From positions 1 through 43,092 of the forward strand of contig CAITIS010000028.1 of NCBI GenBank assembly GCA_903892515.1: a DNA stretch of 43,092 bases, in the 5' to 3' direction. Positions 9,743 to 17,961 of the stretch are shown one piece after another. Source of the stretch: an uncultured Planctomycetota bacterium (GTDB taxonomy: Bacteria; Planctomycetota; Phycisphaerae; SM23-33). A program made the position numbers and the translations under genes. Positions within the stretch are counted from its first letter, which is position 1. Each line of letters starts with the position of its first letter. A model generated the notes under the pieces. It searched no databases and was not told where the DNA came from. It saw nothing but the letters and a program-made list of their open reading frames with translations.

Positions 9743-9756
9743 GGCTCATATGAGCC
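9743..9756. repeat. Perfect 14-bp palindrome
   Basis: GGCTCATATGAGCC is perfectly self-complementary. It lies in non-coding sequence left of the mobile element. It could be a regulator operator or recombination site; no second copy was seen in the window. Confidence 0.5.
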
Positions 9757-10098
9757 TCATGTGATTTTCGATGGCACTGAGGCGCTTTTCGTCTATCCGG
9801 CAATAAGCATCGTGAAGGCATGTGCGTCTGTCGAGGTCGGGACCCAGCTTCCGCCGGTGAATTGGGTTGGGCATCCAGATTTGGATTCCTTCGGAGGGCA
9901 CGCCGCAGATGGGGCCCGGATGTGGATGTAGCAACCAAAGGCATGACGGTTCCGCGACCATCGCGATTTGTGCCGTGGTCGTGAAGCCAAGCCGCCAGGA
10001 GGAAGAGAACGTGCAGCATGATCGGATGAAGACCTTAATCGCCCTCTGCCCGATGTCGCTCGCAGCAGCCACGAACCGCGCCAGAAGCGCGCAAGTAG

Positions 10099-10163
10099 GT
10101 GCGCAACCGGTTCAAAAACCGCGCCACCGGGTGCGCAACCGGTCGGAAAAGCGCGCAACCGGT
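10099..10163 (+). repeat. Iteron-like direct repeats, three copies of a 13-mer
   Basis: GTGCGCAACCGGT occurs at 10099-10111 and 10131-10143, and GCGCGCAACCGGT at 10151-10163. Flanking ACCGCGCCA copies, at about 10075 and 10118, precede the first two. The array sits about 450 bases before the RepA-like ATPase gene, in non-coding sequence. Repeats so placed are often replication-initiator or autoregulator sites; that function is inferred. Confidence 0.6.
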
Positions 10164-10605
10164 CGTTTCTTCGGTTCGGGCCGAATTCCGCTTTGTTTTG
10201 AATGCAGCGTCATGATAGAAGGGAATCAGATGCATGTGGCGCGGCAGGTTGTCCACCTGCCGTGAGATTTGTCCGAGGAGCGGACCCGACAGCGGGTCTG
10301 ACGCGGAAGCGCCCACCGCGACCTCGATTCACTTGTGCCCCTGGCTTATTGCGCAGCGGGCTGAAAGGAATCGAGGTATGCGCCATCGCAAGAACTCTTC
10401 GGATCGCCCATCCCACCCATTCCCAACGGCCAAAACAGCCTCAAGGTCCATCTATGCGCAGATTCTGAATCCATTTGGTGCCGGTGCAACGCCTCGGCAC
10501 CAAGGGATAGCGGAGGGGATTTTCCAATCAAACGGGCGCGGCGGCCGTGAATGGCATAGGTAACCAGTAGGTAGTGATAGCGCGAATCGAAAGGAGTCAA
10601 CGCCC

Positions 10606-12249
10606 ATGGCACTGAATGATAACGAACTGCTGAGCCTGTGCGAGGCGACCCGGTACGTCCCGGCGATCAACGGGAAGCGACACGCGACATCGACGCTGTA
10701 CCGCTGGTGCCGACGGGGCATCAATGGCGTTATCACGGCCGATGAGCGAGAGGTCATGATCCGCTGCGCTTGCTCGTTCAACGAGCGGCCGGAGATGGCA
10801 CCGGCGCCGAAGCTCCCACCTGTTGTCGGCACACTGCCTGGAGATGAATTCAACCAGCGCGGTGATATCCGTGACGTGTTGGTCAGGCATGGCTGGGCTT
10901 TGGTTCGCCCCGGTTCGAACGAGCATTGGCGTCGGCCCGGCAAGGACAAGAACTGGAGCGCCACCTACAACGGGCAGGTCTTCTACTGCTTCACTTCCTC
11001 GGCGCCGCCGTTCGACCTCAATCGGGGATACAGCAAGTTCCAGGTTTGCGCACTGCTGGAGCATAGCGGAGATTACTCTGCGGCAGCCTCCGCACTCAGG
11101 GCTCAGGCGTACGGCGACGTTGCCTCGACGCAGCGTGTGGAAGATGCGGCAGAGATAATCACGCCGAACTTCCAAAGCATCGGTCAGCTTCTGCGTGGCC
11201 ATCCGCAGCTCCGCAAGCCAATCGTCCATGGCCTGGTGCGCGAGGGTGAGACCATGAACGTGATTGCGCCGCCCAAGACGGGGAAGTCATGGCTCGTGAC
11301 CGACCTGGCGCTCTCCGTCGCTACCGGCAGGCCGTGGCTGGGATCATTTCCCACTATTCAGGGCAGCGTACTGATTCTGGATAACGAGCTGCATCAGGAG
11401 ACCACGGCGCACCGACTGCCCAAGGTAGCGGAGGCCCGGGGCATCGATCTGGCTGAGGTGGCGGACTCTATCTTCGTCGAGAACCTGAGGGGCCACTTGC
11501 GCGACCTCTTCACCCTGAGGCCGTACTTCAAGGCCATTGAGCCCGGGCGTTTCAAGCTGGTCATCCTGGACGCCTTCTACCGCTTCATTCCCAAGAACAC
11601 CGACGAGAACGACAACGGCAGCGTCGCCCAGCTCTACAACCACCTGGACCACCTGGCTATGGACTTAGGCTGCTCATTCGTGCTGATCCATCATGCTTCC
11701 AAGGGCAGCCAGTCCAGCAAATCCGTCACCGACGTCGGCGCCGGGGCCGGCAGCCAGTCCCGTGCCACTGACACGCACCTGGTCCTGCGTTCTCATGAGG
11801 AAGATAAGGCGGTCGTGCTCGACGCGGCGGTGCGCTCCTGGCCGCCGGTCGACCCGATCTGCCTGCGCTGGGACTTTCCGGTATTCACACCGGCGCCGGA
11901 TCTTGATCCTGCCGCGCTCCGCCCGGAACGGCCCCGACGCAAGGTCAGGGAACCGAAGGATGACCAACCGAACCAGCCCGCGGACATTCCGTGGGACACA
12001 GCCAGGTTTGTGAGCAGATTCATCACGGAAGAAGGCAGAACGAGCGCGGTGATCCTGGAGGCGGCGGAGCACGCCGGCGTATCAGGACGCCGGGCTGAGA
12101 TACTGCTGAAGCGAGCCCACGCGACAGGCCAGGCCTACCGCTGGCAGTTCGCCAGCAACGAGCCGGTGAAGTACGCAACCGTTCCGCAGCCGCTGCTGGA
12201 TGTCGGCCCCAAGGCCAAGAAGGGGCGAAGGAGATCCCCGCGTATTTGA
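10606..12249 (+). CDS. DUF1580 domain fused to a RepA/AAA_25-like ATPase
   Basis: 547 residues. AGGAG lies about nine bases before the ATG. Residues 1-60 resemble DUF1580 (LSLCEATRYVPAINGKRHA, then STLYRWCRRG), a helix-turn-helix-like domain known mainly from planctomycetes. Residues 80-165 (GWALVRPGSNEHWRRPGKDK, then GYSKFQVCALLEH) resemble a domain found ahead of phage and plasmid primase-helicases. A RecA-fold ATPase follows, with Walker A APPKTGKS (221-228) and Walker B VILDAFYRF (about 320). Its ILIHHASKG-like VLIHHASKG and SQSRATDTH segments fit the AAA_25/RepA helicase family. It is probably the replication or excision ATPase of the element. Head gene of the plus-strand mobile block. 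Confidence 0.8.
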   Translation: MALNDNELLSLCEATRYVPAINGKRHATSTLYRWCRRGINGVITADEREVMIRCACSFNERPEMAPAPKLPPVVGTLPGDEFNQRGDIRDVLVRHGWALVRPGSNEHWRRPGKDKNWSATYNGQVFYCFTSSAPPFDLNRGYSKFQVCALLEHSGDYSAAASALRAQAYGDVASTQRVEDAAEIITPNFQSIGQLLRGHPQLRKPIVHGLVREGETMNVIAPPKTGKSWLVTDLALSVATGRPWLGSFPTIQGSVLILDNELHQETTAHRLPKVAEARGIDLAEVADSIFVENLRGHLRDLFTLRPYFKAIEPGRFKLVILDAFYRFIPKNTDENDNGSVAQLYNHLDHLAMDLGCSFVLIHHASKGSQSSKSVTDVGAGAGSQSRATDTHLVLRSHEEDKAVVLDAAVRSWPPVDPICLRWDFPVFTPAPDLDPAALRPERPRRKVREPKDDQPNQPADIPWDTARFVSRFITEEGRTSAVILEAAEHAGVSGRRAEILLKRAHATGQAYRWQFASNEPVKYATVPQPLLDVGPKAKKGRRRSPRI

Positions 12250-12277
12250 CACTGCGCGCCCGCGCGCGCACCCCCCT

Positions 12278-12321
12278 AGTACCCCCCGTGGGTGCGAGAA
12301 CGCACCACGGGGAGGGGTACT
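12278..12321 (+). repeat. Strong imperfect hairpin between ATPase and next gene
   Basis: AGTACCCCCCGTGGGTGCG (12278-12296), the loop AGAA, then a complementary arm at 12301-12321 with one extra base on each side. It lies 29 bases after the ATPase stop and follows a CGCGCG-rich tract. No T-run follows, so it is not a standard terminator. It may be an RNA processing or attenuation signal, or a palindromic repeat. Confidence 0.6.
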
Positions 12322-12453
12322 GTGCGGGTGCGAGTGCGAGAAATGGAGCAGCAAGAGAAGACACCCTGCATCGAAACCAAGTGCAGCAAACCGCTCGGCG
12401 AGCAGGCCGCCGACATGCGGGACATCACAGAAAAGACCTGCCACGGAGGCAAC

Positions 12454-13074
12454 ATGAACTGGATCGAACAGAACGTCCGGGATGAAAAGATGCTGAGCAG
12501 GTTGAACATTGAGTTGCTCAACCAGGAGATCGTTGCTCATGGCGACGAACTTGCCCGCCTCGTCGGCGAGCACAACAGCAAGCTGGTGGCGCTGGCCGAG
12601 CGGTTTGGCCAGATCGTGGCTGATCGAACGCGGATGGTAGACGTCAAGGTCTGGGCAGACCGCGACGTCGATGTCGTATTGGCTGAACGGGCACGCCTCG
12701 CGGCGGAGCATTGGTCGTGGCTCCAGGCCGTACGGGCCGTCCTGGTCCAGCGACACACAGTCCTGAGCGTGGCCGAAAAGGCAATTGACGCCCTCATGGC
12801 TGGCGTAGATCGGCGGCGCGAGGCGACCGTGGCCCGTCTGAACAAGTCGATGGCCAAGATACGCCGCGAATACGTCAATGCCAATCCGCTTCGTGGCGAG
12901 TGCCACTTCAGCGATCTCGTGAATGCGGATGACGCCGTCGTGGTCATTGACCAGCAGCACGCCCGACTGAAGCCTGACTTCGAATGGGTAGTCGACCGCC
13001 GCCGTCGCGCCGGCTGCGATCAGTCCGCAGTGCTGATGCGCCAGGAAGAGGTCTTCAAGGCGTTGTTGAACTAA
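12454..13074 (+). CDS. Hypothetical coiled protein of the mobile element
   Basis: 206 residues from the ATG at 12454, which has GGAGG four bases upstream. The frame is open back to 12292, but the upstream part is low in protein-like character and overlaps the hairpin, so this start is preferred. The protein is charged and mostly helical (LARLVGEHNSKLVALAERFG, then repeated Ala/Arg/Glu heptads) with no membrane segment or known motif. I do not recognise a family. It lies between the replication-like ATPase and the recombination module, so it is likely element cargo or an accessory DNA-handling protein. Confidence 0.55.
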   Translation: MNWIEQNVRDEKMLSRLNIELLNQEIVAHGDELARLVGEHNSKLVALAERFGQIVADRTRMVDVKVWADRDVDVVLAERARLAAEHWSWLQAVRAVLVQRHTVLSVAEKAIDALMAGVDRRREATVARLNKSMAKIRREYVNANPLRGECHFSDLVNADDAVVVIDQQHARLKPDFEWVVDRRRRAGCDQSAVLMRQEEVFKALLN

Positions 13075-13150
13075 CGGAAAGGTCGTGCCCCCGGCCCGGT
13101 CATCGGCACCGGGCCGGGACGCCATAGGTACTCCGCCGGCAAGGGTTTGC

Positions 13151-13321
13151 GTGACCGCAGCGGGAACGGTCGCGAACTACATCACAGTTGAGTTATTAAC
13201 GCGCGCATTTTCAACGGGCCGATGGCCGCAGGATACGCAAGCGGAATGGCGACAACGGCTTAGCTTCTACGGTATGCGGCGGTCAGATGTTAATAAGTCC
13301 CTGCACGAAAGGTGGAAATGA
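13151..13321 (+). CDS. Small hypothetical protein, coupled to the next gene
   Basis: 56 residues from a GTG with AAGGG five bases upstream. The C-terminal half (ELLTRAFSTGRWPQDTQAEW) is helical and basic. Its stop overlaps the next start as ATGA at 13318-13321, which favours a real gene. Unrecognised family; the start is uncertain. Confidence 0.35.
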   Translation: MTAAGTVANYITVELLTRAFSTGRWPQDTQAEWRQRLSFYGMRRSDVNKSLHERWK

Positions 13322-13752
13322 TGCAATTCAACGAGAGGCAACGGCTGATCCTCATGGGCGTGCTCCAGGACCAGAAGCGCCTGGCGGAGATGCCCTGGGG
13401 CGATGCCCACGGCATGTCGCGTGACGCGCTGGGGCGGCACCGGCTGCGCATCCACCAGGCACGTGAAGGCATGGTGCCCATGGCGCTGGAAAACTGGCTC
13501 GGCCACACGCCCTCCAACAGCGAGCACGTGCTCTGCTGCCGCGAGTGCCAGCGGCTGGAAGGCATGGGCCTGCTGGCGCGGTGCAATCCCTTCGGCGGCC
13601 GCCGCACCACACACTTGAAGTTGACGCCGATGGGCCAGTGCGTCGCCGATCAGCTCATGGCTGAGGAATACGGCCTGGGCACGGGCATTGAAGAGATGAT
13701 CGACTGGTCGAGCTTGGAATTGCCGCCGGTCGAGGTTCCACAAGATGAATGA
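13318..13752 (+). CDS. Hypothetical protein, possible winged helix
   Basis: 144 residues from ATGATG, with AAGG and GGTGG just upstream; starts at 13318 and 13321 are both possible. The order of helices and the segment CQRLEGMGLLARCNPFGGRR followed by THLKLTPMG look like a winged-helix recognition helix and wing (the KLTP motif ends many such wings). A CCREC cluster lies at about residue 70. It is plausibly a DNA-binding regulator of the element. It overlaps the previous small gene by four bases. The assignment is from pattern only. Confidence 0.5.
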   Translation: MMQFNERQRLILMGVLQDQKRLAEMPWGDAHGMSRDALGRHRLRIHQAREGMVPMALENWLGHTPSNSEHVLCCRECQRLEGMGLLARCNPFGGRRTTHLKLTPMGQCVADQLMAEEYGLGTGIEEMIDWSSLELPPVEVPQDE

Positions 13753-13795
13753 GATTGCAGCAGTGATGCTGAATGCGGTGAAGGAGGACATGACC

Positions 13796-13996
13796 ATGAC
13801 CAATGGGATGGACCCTGAAAAGATGGCTTCGGCCGAACGGCTGGACGAGGTGGCAATGTTGCTGTCGCTGGCCATGCTGCGCCTGCGGCGGAAGCGCCAG
13901 GCACGGGCCCAATCGGCCCGCTTGGACGAGAGAGATATTTCGAGAGAAAGGGGCACTATTCCCTTGGCCCTCTCTCGAAACCACGGCTCAGTGTGA
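13796..13996 (+). CDS. Small hypothetical protein of the recombinase module
   Basis: 66 residues from the ATG at 13796, eight bases after AAGGAGG; the frame is open back to an ATG at 13745 that overlaps the previous gene. The core ERLDEVAMLLSLAMLRLRRK is a single amphipathic helix with a basic end. Similar short proteins often precede DUF2924/recombinase pairs in mobile elements (from memory, unverified). Function unknown. Confidence 0.45.
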   Translation: MTNGMDPEKMASAERLDEVAMLLSLAMLRLRRKRQARAQSARLDERDISRERGTIPLALSRNHGSV

Positions 13997-14022
13997 CCGT
14001 TGGAATACATAAAGGAGAAGGC

Positions 14023-14475
14023 ATGGAACCAACGGTCCTGAAACAAGTTGCATCGCTGAAGCGGATGGACACCACGGCCCTCCGGCTGCAATGGCTGGCG
14101 CTGTTTGGTCGAGAGGCGCCGGCGTCGTACAAGCCAGAGCAATTGTTACGCCGGTTGGCGTGGCGCATCCAGGAATTGCGCTACGGCGGCCTGTCGGAAG
14201 CCGCCCGGCGGCGCCTGCAGGAGATTGCCGATCGTGACGCGCTGGCTCGTGGCGAGCGGCGCACCGTTAAACGCAAGAGCGGCGATCTATCGCCCGGTAC
14301 GCGGCTGGTGCGGCACTGGCACGGCATCGAGCATATCGTCACCGCCACCGCCGACGGCGGCTTGGAGTATCAGGGAAAGCGGTATAGGACGCTGACGGCG
14401 GTGGCGATGGTAATTTCCGGGCAGCATTGCAGCGGGCCGAGGTTCTTCGGCCTGGTGGGCAAGGAGGCATCATGA
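14023..14475 (+). CDS. DUF2924 domain protein
   Basis: 150 residues from the ATG at 14023 (AAGGAG, 5-base spacing); a GTG at 13993 is upstream but lacks a site. LRLQWLALFGREAP, then LLRRLAWRIQELRYGGLS, then LSPGTRLVRHWHGIEHIVTA, then YQGKRYRTLTAVA are the conserved blocks of DUF2924. The family is usually encoded directly before a large serine recombinase and may be a recombination accessory or directionality factor; that role is inferred. Its stop overlaps the recombinase ATG (ATGA), so the two are translationally coupled. Confidence 0.82.
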   Translation: MEPTVLKQVASLKRMDTTALRLQWLALFGREAPASYKPEQLLRRLAWRIQELRYGGLSEAARRRLQEIADRDALARGERRTVKRKSGDLSPGTRLVRHWHGIEHIVTATADGGLEYQGKRYRTLTAVAMVISGQHCSGPRFFGLVGKEAS

Positions 14476-15878
14476 TCGCGACGAAGGAAAAGAGGTCGGT
14501 GCGATGCGCCATCTATGTCAGGAAGAGCAATGAAGACGGACTGGAGCAGGCATACAACAGCCTCCACGCCCAGCGGGCCATGTGCGAGTCTTGCATCGCC
14601 AGCTTCGCCAGCGAGGGCTGGACTGCCCTGGCAACCGACTACAGCGACGGCGGCATCTCCGGCGGCACGTTGGAGCGTCCGGGCCTCCAGCGGCTGCTGG
14701 CGGATATCGAGGCTGGGCTGATCGACGTAGTGGTCGTCTACCGGCTGGACCGGCTGTCGCGGTCGCTGCGCGACTTCCTCAACATGATGCATGGATTCGA
14801 AGAGCGGCAGGTGTCGTTCGCGTCAGTGACGGAACGGATCGACACCACCAGCAGCGCCGGCCGGCTGTTCCTGAACATGATTCTGTCGTTCGCACAGTTC
14901 GAGCGTGAGGTCGCCGCTGAAAGAATCCGCGACAAGATCGCCAGCGCTAAGCGCAAGGGCAAGTACGTCGGCGGCAGGCCGCTGCTGGGCTACGACGTCG
15001 ACCGTGAAAAGATGCGCCTGGTCGTTAATGCGGAAGAGGCCAAGCTGGTGCGGCACATCTTCGGCCGCTTCTGCCAGGTCGGCTCGTGCATGAAGGTAGC
15101 CCACGAACTGAATGCCAAGGGCCACCGCATGAAGGCCTGGACCAGCAAGAAGGGCCGCGCTATCGGCGGCGGTCCTTGGCTCAAGACGGATGTGCACCAC
15201 CTGCTGACCAACTCCCGGCACATCGGCCTGGTGGTGCACAAGGGCGAAAGCTTCAAGGGCAAACACGAAGCCATCATCGACCGCAAGACCTGGGACCGGG
15301 CGCAGTCGATCCTCGACAAGAATCGTAACTACCGCGCCAACCAGACGCGGAAGACCACCACCGCCATACTGAAAGGCATCCTTCGGTGCGGCTGCTGTGA
15401 CGCCGCCATGGTGCCCAGCTACACCACCCGCCGGGGCAAGCGGTATCACTACTACTTGTGCCACGCCGCCGGCAAGAAGGGGCACGATTCATGCGAGGTC
15501 AAGTCCGTCGCCGCCGGCCAGATCGAAGGCGCGGTGTTCACCTACCTGAAGGACATTTTCGCCGACCCGGAGATGGTAGCGCGTACCTTCCGTGGCGCGA
15601 TGAAGCAAAACTCCGAGCCCGGTGCCGTCGAACCGACTGACCACGACGAGCCGCAAGACCTGCCGACAGAACAAGACGTGGCCGCGGCGCTGCGGACCAT
15701 CGAGCCGCTGTGGGAAGAACTCTTCTTGGCCGAGAAGGAACGGATCGTCCGCCTGCTGGTGGAAACGGTTACTGTGCGCCCGGACGGCATGAGCATTCGC
15801 CTGCGGCCGACGGGCCTTATCACGCTGGCGGCCGAGATCGGCGCTGAGGAACTGGAACCCGAGGAGGTGACTGTATGA
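14472..15878 (+). CDS. Large serine recombinase (site-specific integrase)
   Basis: 468 residues from the ATG at 14472 (AAGGAGG four bases upstream). The N-terminal resolvase domain spans about 12-165, with the nucleophile Ser19 in YVRKSNED and the arginines of YRLDRLSRSLRDF. A recombinase domain (about 180-290, KLVRHIFGRF and LTNSRHIGLVVHKG) and a zinc ribbon (CGCCDAAM ... YLCHAAGKKGHDSC) follow. All expected parts are present, so it is probably active. It would integrate and excise the element between attachment sites. It is coupled to DUF2924 before it and to the ParB-like gene after it (both 4-base overlaps). Confidence 0.92.
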   Translation: MIATKEKRSVRCAIYVRKSNEDGLEQAYNSLHAQRAMCESCIASFASEGWTALATDYSDGGISGGTLERPGLQRLLADIEAGLIDVVVVYRLDRLSRSLRDFLNMMHGFEERQVSFASVTERIDTTSSAGRLFLNMILSFAQFEREVAAERIRDKIASAKRKGKYVGGRPLLGYDVDREKMRLVVNAEEAKLVRHIFGRFCQVGSCMKVAHELNAKGHRMKAWTSKKGRAIGGGPWLKTDVHHLLTNSRHIGLVVHKGESFKGKHEAIIDRKTWDRAQSILDKNRNYRANQTRKTTTAILKGILRCGCCDAAMVPSYTTRRGKRYHYYLCHAAGKKGHDSCEVKSVAAGQIEGAVFTYLKDIFADPEMVARTFRGAMKQNSEPGAVEPTDHDEPQDLPTEQDVAAALRTIEPLWEELFLAEKERIVRLLVETVTVRPDGMSIRLRPTGLITLAAEIGAEELEPEEVTV

Positions 15879-16312
15879 CCAAGCCCAAGAAGAGGCCCAA
15901 GCCCGGCATGCCCGTCGTGCGCCGCGACGGCGAATCCATCGTCATCGACGTCCCGATGAACCTCCGCCGGCGCTCGGGGCGGAAGGAGGTCGTCCTGCCG
16001 CCTGACGCGCTGGCCGCGAATGTCCTGCCGGTCAAGCCGCATACGCCGCTGGCGATGGCCCTGGCCCGGGCGATCCGGTGGCAGGAGATGATCGAATCGG
16101 GCCAGGCGGAGTCCAACAGCGACCTGGCCCGCAAGCTCAAGTTGGACCAGTCCTACGTTGCCCGCACTATCCGCCTGGCGTCGCTGGCGCCGAAGATTGT
16201 CGAGGCGATCCTGGGCGGGCAGGAGCCGAGCGGCATGTCACTATTGGGACTGCGGCGGGATCTGCCGCTGCTCTGGCAGGAGCAACAGGAACTGGTCGGG
16301 TTGGAGAAGTAA
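15875..16312 (+). CDS. ParB/KorB-like HTH protein of the recombinase module
   Basis: 145 residues; its ATG overlaps the recombinase stop (ATGA). The N-terminal third is basic (TKPKKRPKPGMPVVRR). The C-terminal half contains a helix-turn-helix (SNSDLARKLKLDQSYVARTI) of the ParB/KorB type, without the ParB CTPase domain. Such short proteins are often found directly after DUF2924/serine recombinase pairs and may control expression or directionality of recombination (inferred). Last plus-strand gene of the mobile block. Confidence 0.72.
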   Translation: MTKPKKRPKPGMPVVRRDGESIVIDVPMNLRRRSGRKEVVLPPDALAANVLPVKPHTPLAMALARAIRWQEMIESGQAESNSDLARKLKLDQSYVARTIRLASLAPKIVEAILGGQEPSGMSLLGLRRDLPLLWQEQQELVGLEK

Positions 16313-16417
16313 TGCAGGTCCACAGGAAGCGCAGCCGTCGCCGCGCGGAGGATTTCGTCGGTGAGCATCAGCACCAGACTGCGGAACTAGCCGAGGGCCT
16401 GCACGGGCGTGGGGTCA

Positions 16418-16999
16418 TCAGTCTTCACGCCCAGACGGCTCGTTCAGCTTCTGCCGAAGTTCCGCCACCACATCACCTACGAAGTCCCCATAGCCCCAGC
16501 CGATCCCATCGGCCTGCCGCGCCAGTGCCACCAGCCGCCCCTTCACCTGCTGATACAGCGGGCGACCTTCTTCGCTGAGCAGAAGCTTCTTCACATCATG
16601 GAGCGTCGAGCACAGGCTATAATAGAATGCCTCGTCGATGTCGCCGAAATCGCAGGTGAACTTCGTTCCGGTCTCTACGTGGACGAGCATCAATTCCAGC
16701 GTGCCGGCCGAATCGGATGTTGCCCGCTGGTACTCGTGGATGGCCGAGCGGGCATCCTTGAGGTTCAGCTGGTTTGCCGGCCAGCCCTTCTTGTTGTAGA
16801 ACGCCGACTCGATGCGTTTGAGATACGGCGCGAGCGCCTGCTCGCCGATGGAATCCCGCAGCAGCCGCGCGGCCAGGAAGTCCCGGTTATCCTGGGCATG
16901 GTCGAACAGGTCCTGGATCAGCCCCATCAACTGCGCCCGGTCCCAGTGCTTGAGCTGGGCCTTCACCTGCGACCAGGATGTTCTTGCCTGCTTGGCCAT
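16418..16999 (-). CDS. DUF6155 family protein
   Basis: 193 residues from the ATG at 16999; the frame extends 11 basic residues further, but the shorter start matches the family opening (a short basic start, then a helix ending in LMGLIQDLFDHAQDNRDFL). It is all-helical with no membrane segment. The family has no known function and is scattered in accessory regions. It is the last gene of a minus-strand run; the upstream SEC-C gene stops 17 bases before it. Confidence 0.7.
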   Translation of the reverse strand: MAKQARTSWSQVKAQLKHWDRAQLMGLIQDLFDHAQDNRDFLAARLLRDSIGEQALAPYLKRIESAFYNKKGWPANQLNLKDARSAIHEYQRATSDSAGTLELMLVHVETGTKFTCDFGDIDEAFYYSLCSTLHDVKKLLLSEEGRPLYQQVKGRLVALARQADGIGWGYGDFVGDVVAELRQKLNEPSGRED

Positions 17000-17016
17000 G
17001 CGTCGCCTGCCCCTCA

Positions 17017-17961
17017 TTACCGCCCGCAGCACTTCTTGTACTTCTTACCGCTGCCGCAGGGGCAGGGCTCGTTGCGGCCGATCTTGCCTGAAGAGCGTAA
17101 CGGGGCGGGCGTATCCTCCCGCCCGGAAGAAGACGCCTGCCAGTCATCGTCCATCGGGACTTCGCCGTCCTGCCCGCCCGCCTGCGACTCAGGTGCCCAG
17201 GTCCATTTCACGTTGGCCAATTCCTCGGGGACGAGCCCCAGCCCTTCCACGCCCAATTCCTCCCGGACCATGTTCCAGTTGCCGTTGACACTTACGTCCA
17301 CGCGATCGGCGGCGTAAACCCGCTCGATCAACTCCGCCGACTCCTTCGACTCTAAGGCCAGAAGGTCGGAGATGATGAAACCGTTCAGCGTCGGATCCAT
17401 CTCCGGAAATCTGGCCAGCGCCTGGCAAAGGGCCGCAACGGCATCGCCGCGCGCCTCGGGATGGCGTTTCGCCAGTTCCCGTATCGCACTGCCCGCCGCC
17501 ACGCGGGCGAAAACGGTGTGCGCGGGATCGGCCAGATATTCCCCGAGCGGACCCAGCGCCGTTGGGCCGATCCAGGCGAAGACGTACGGAAACTCCTCCA
17601 AGTACCAGTCATCTCCGCCCTCGTCCAGCGGGTCCAGCATCTCCAGCAGCAGCGGGATGGCTTCCGTGGCCCTCAATTGCGCCAGGCCACGCCAGGCATG
17701 GATAGGGGCGTATCCCGCGATATAGCCCTCGTCATCGGGCCAGTCCATTGGCTCAGCCCACTTCCGCGTGATGGCCAGCAGTTCCGGGATATCGTTGGCC
17801 GTCAGCTCAAGTCGCGCAACATAGTCGATTTCGCCAATGTTCGGTTTCCAGGTCTTTCGGGGATCGCCGAATTTTCCCAAGCGAACGCGCAAGGGCTCGC
17901 TGACAATCTCAGCCTCTTGTTGCGTTTCTATCCTTTCGCGCGTGTCCTCGTCACCGTTCAT
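17017..17961 (-). CDS. HEAT-like protein with C-terminal SEC-C zinc motif
   Basis: 314 residues. The C-terminus GRNEPCPCGSGKKYKKCCG is a textbook SEC-C metal-binding motif. Residues 75-215 form helical pairs (HAWRGLAQLRATEAIPLLLE, FARVAAGSAIRELAKRHPEA) like HEAT repeats. SEC-C motifs often mark protein- or nucleic-acid-interacting tails. The ATG overlaps the end of the DUF1016 gene by 11 bases. A linker at about residues 275-300 is encoded by an in-frame palindrome (17103-17124). The role is unknown; the setting next to nuclease and methylase genes suggests an accessory or defence protein. Confidence 0.75.
   Translation of the reverse strand: MNGDEDTRERIETQQEAEIVSEPLRVRLGKFGDPRKTWKPNIGEIDYVARLELTANDIPELLAITRKWAEPMDWPDDEGYIAGYAPIHAWRGLAQLRATEAIPLLLEMLDPLDEGGDDWYLEEFPYVFAWIGPTALGPLGEYLADPAHTVFARVAAGSAIRELAKRHPEARGDAVAALCQALARFPEMDPTLNGFIISDLLALESKESAELIERVYAADRVDVSVNGNWNMVREELGVEGLGLVPEELANVKWTWAPESQAGGQDGEVPMDDDWQASSSGREDTPAPLRSSGKIGRNEPCPCGSGKKYKKCCGR
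17103..17124. repeat. In-frame palindrome inside the SEC-C gene
   Basis: GGGCGGG and CCCGCCC are separated by eight bases. They encode part of a Ser/Pro/Asp linker just before the SEC-C motif, a tolerant position for an inserted palindromic element. Confidence 0.45.

Larger units (their letters stand above)
9267..10605. other. Gene-poor region before the mobile element
   Basis: About 1.3 kb without a convincing gene. Open frames on both strands are rich in Arg, Cys, Ser and Pro, lack ribosome binding sites and match no family I know. Two minus-strand stretches (about 9472-9684 and 9746-10072) look slightly more protein-like and could be decayed genes. The region holds the palindrome at 9743 and the repeats at 10099, annotated separately. 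It may contain the left end of the mobile element. Confidence 0.5.

Noticed and set aside
9327..10072. Minus-strand frames in the gene-poor region
   Set aside because: Cys/Arg/Ser-rich, no ribosome site, no recognised family; at most remnants.
14427..14471. Upstream GTG start for the serine recombinase
   Set aside because: The ATG at 14472 has AAGGAGG at good spacing and couples to the DUF2924 stop; the extension adds no resolvase-like sequence.
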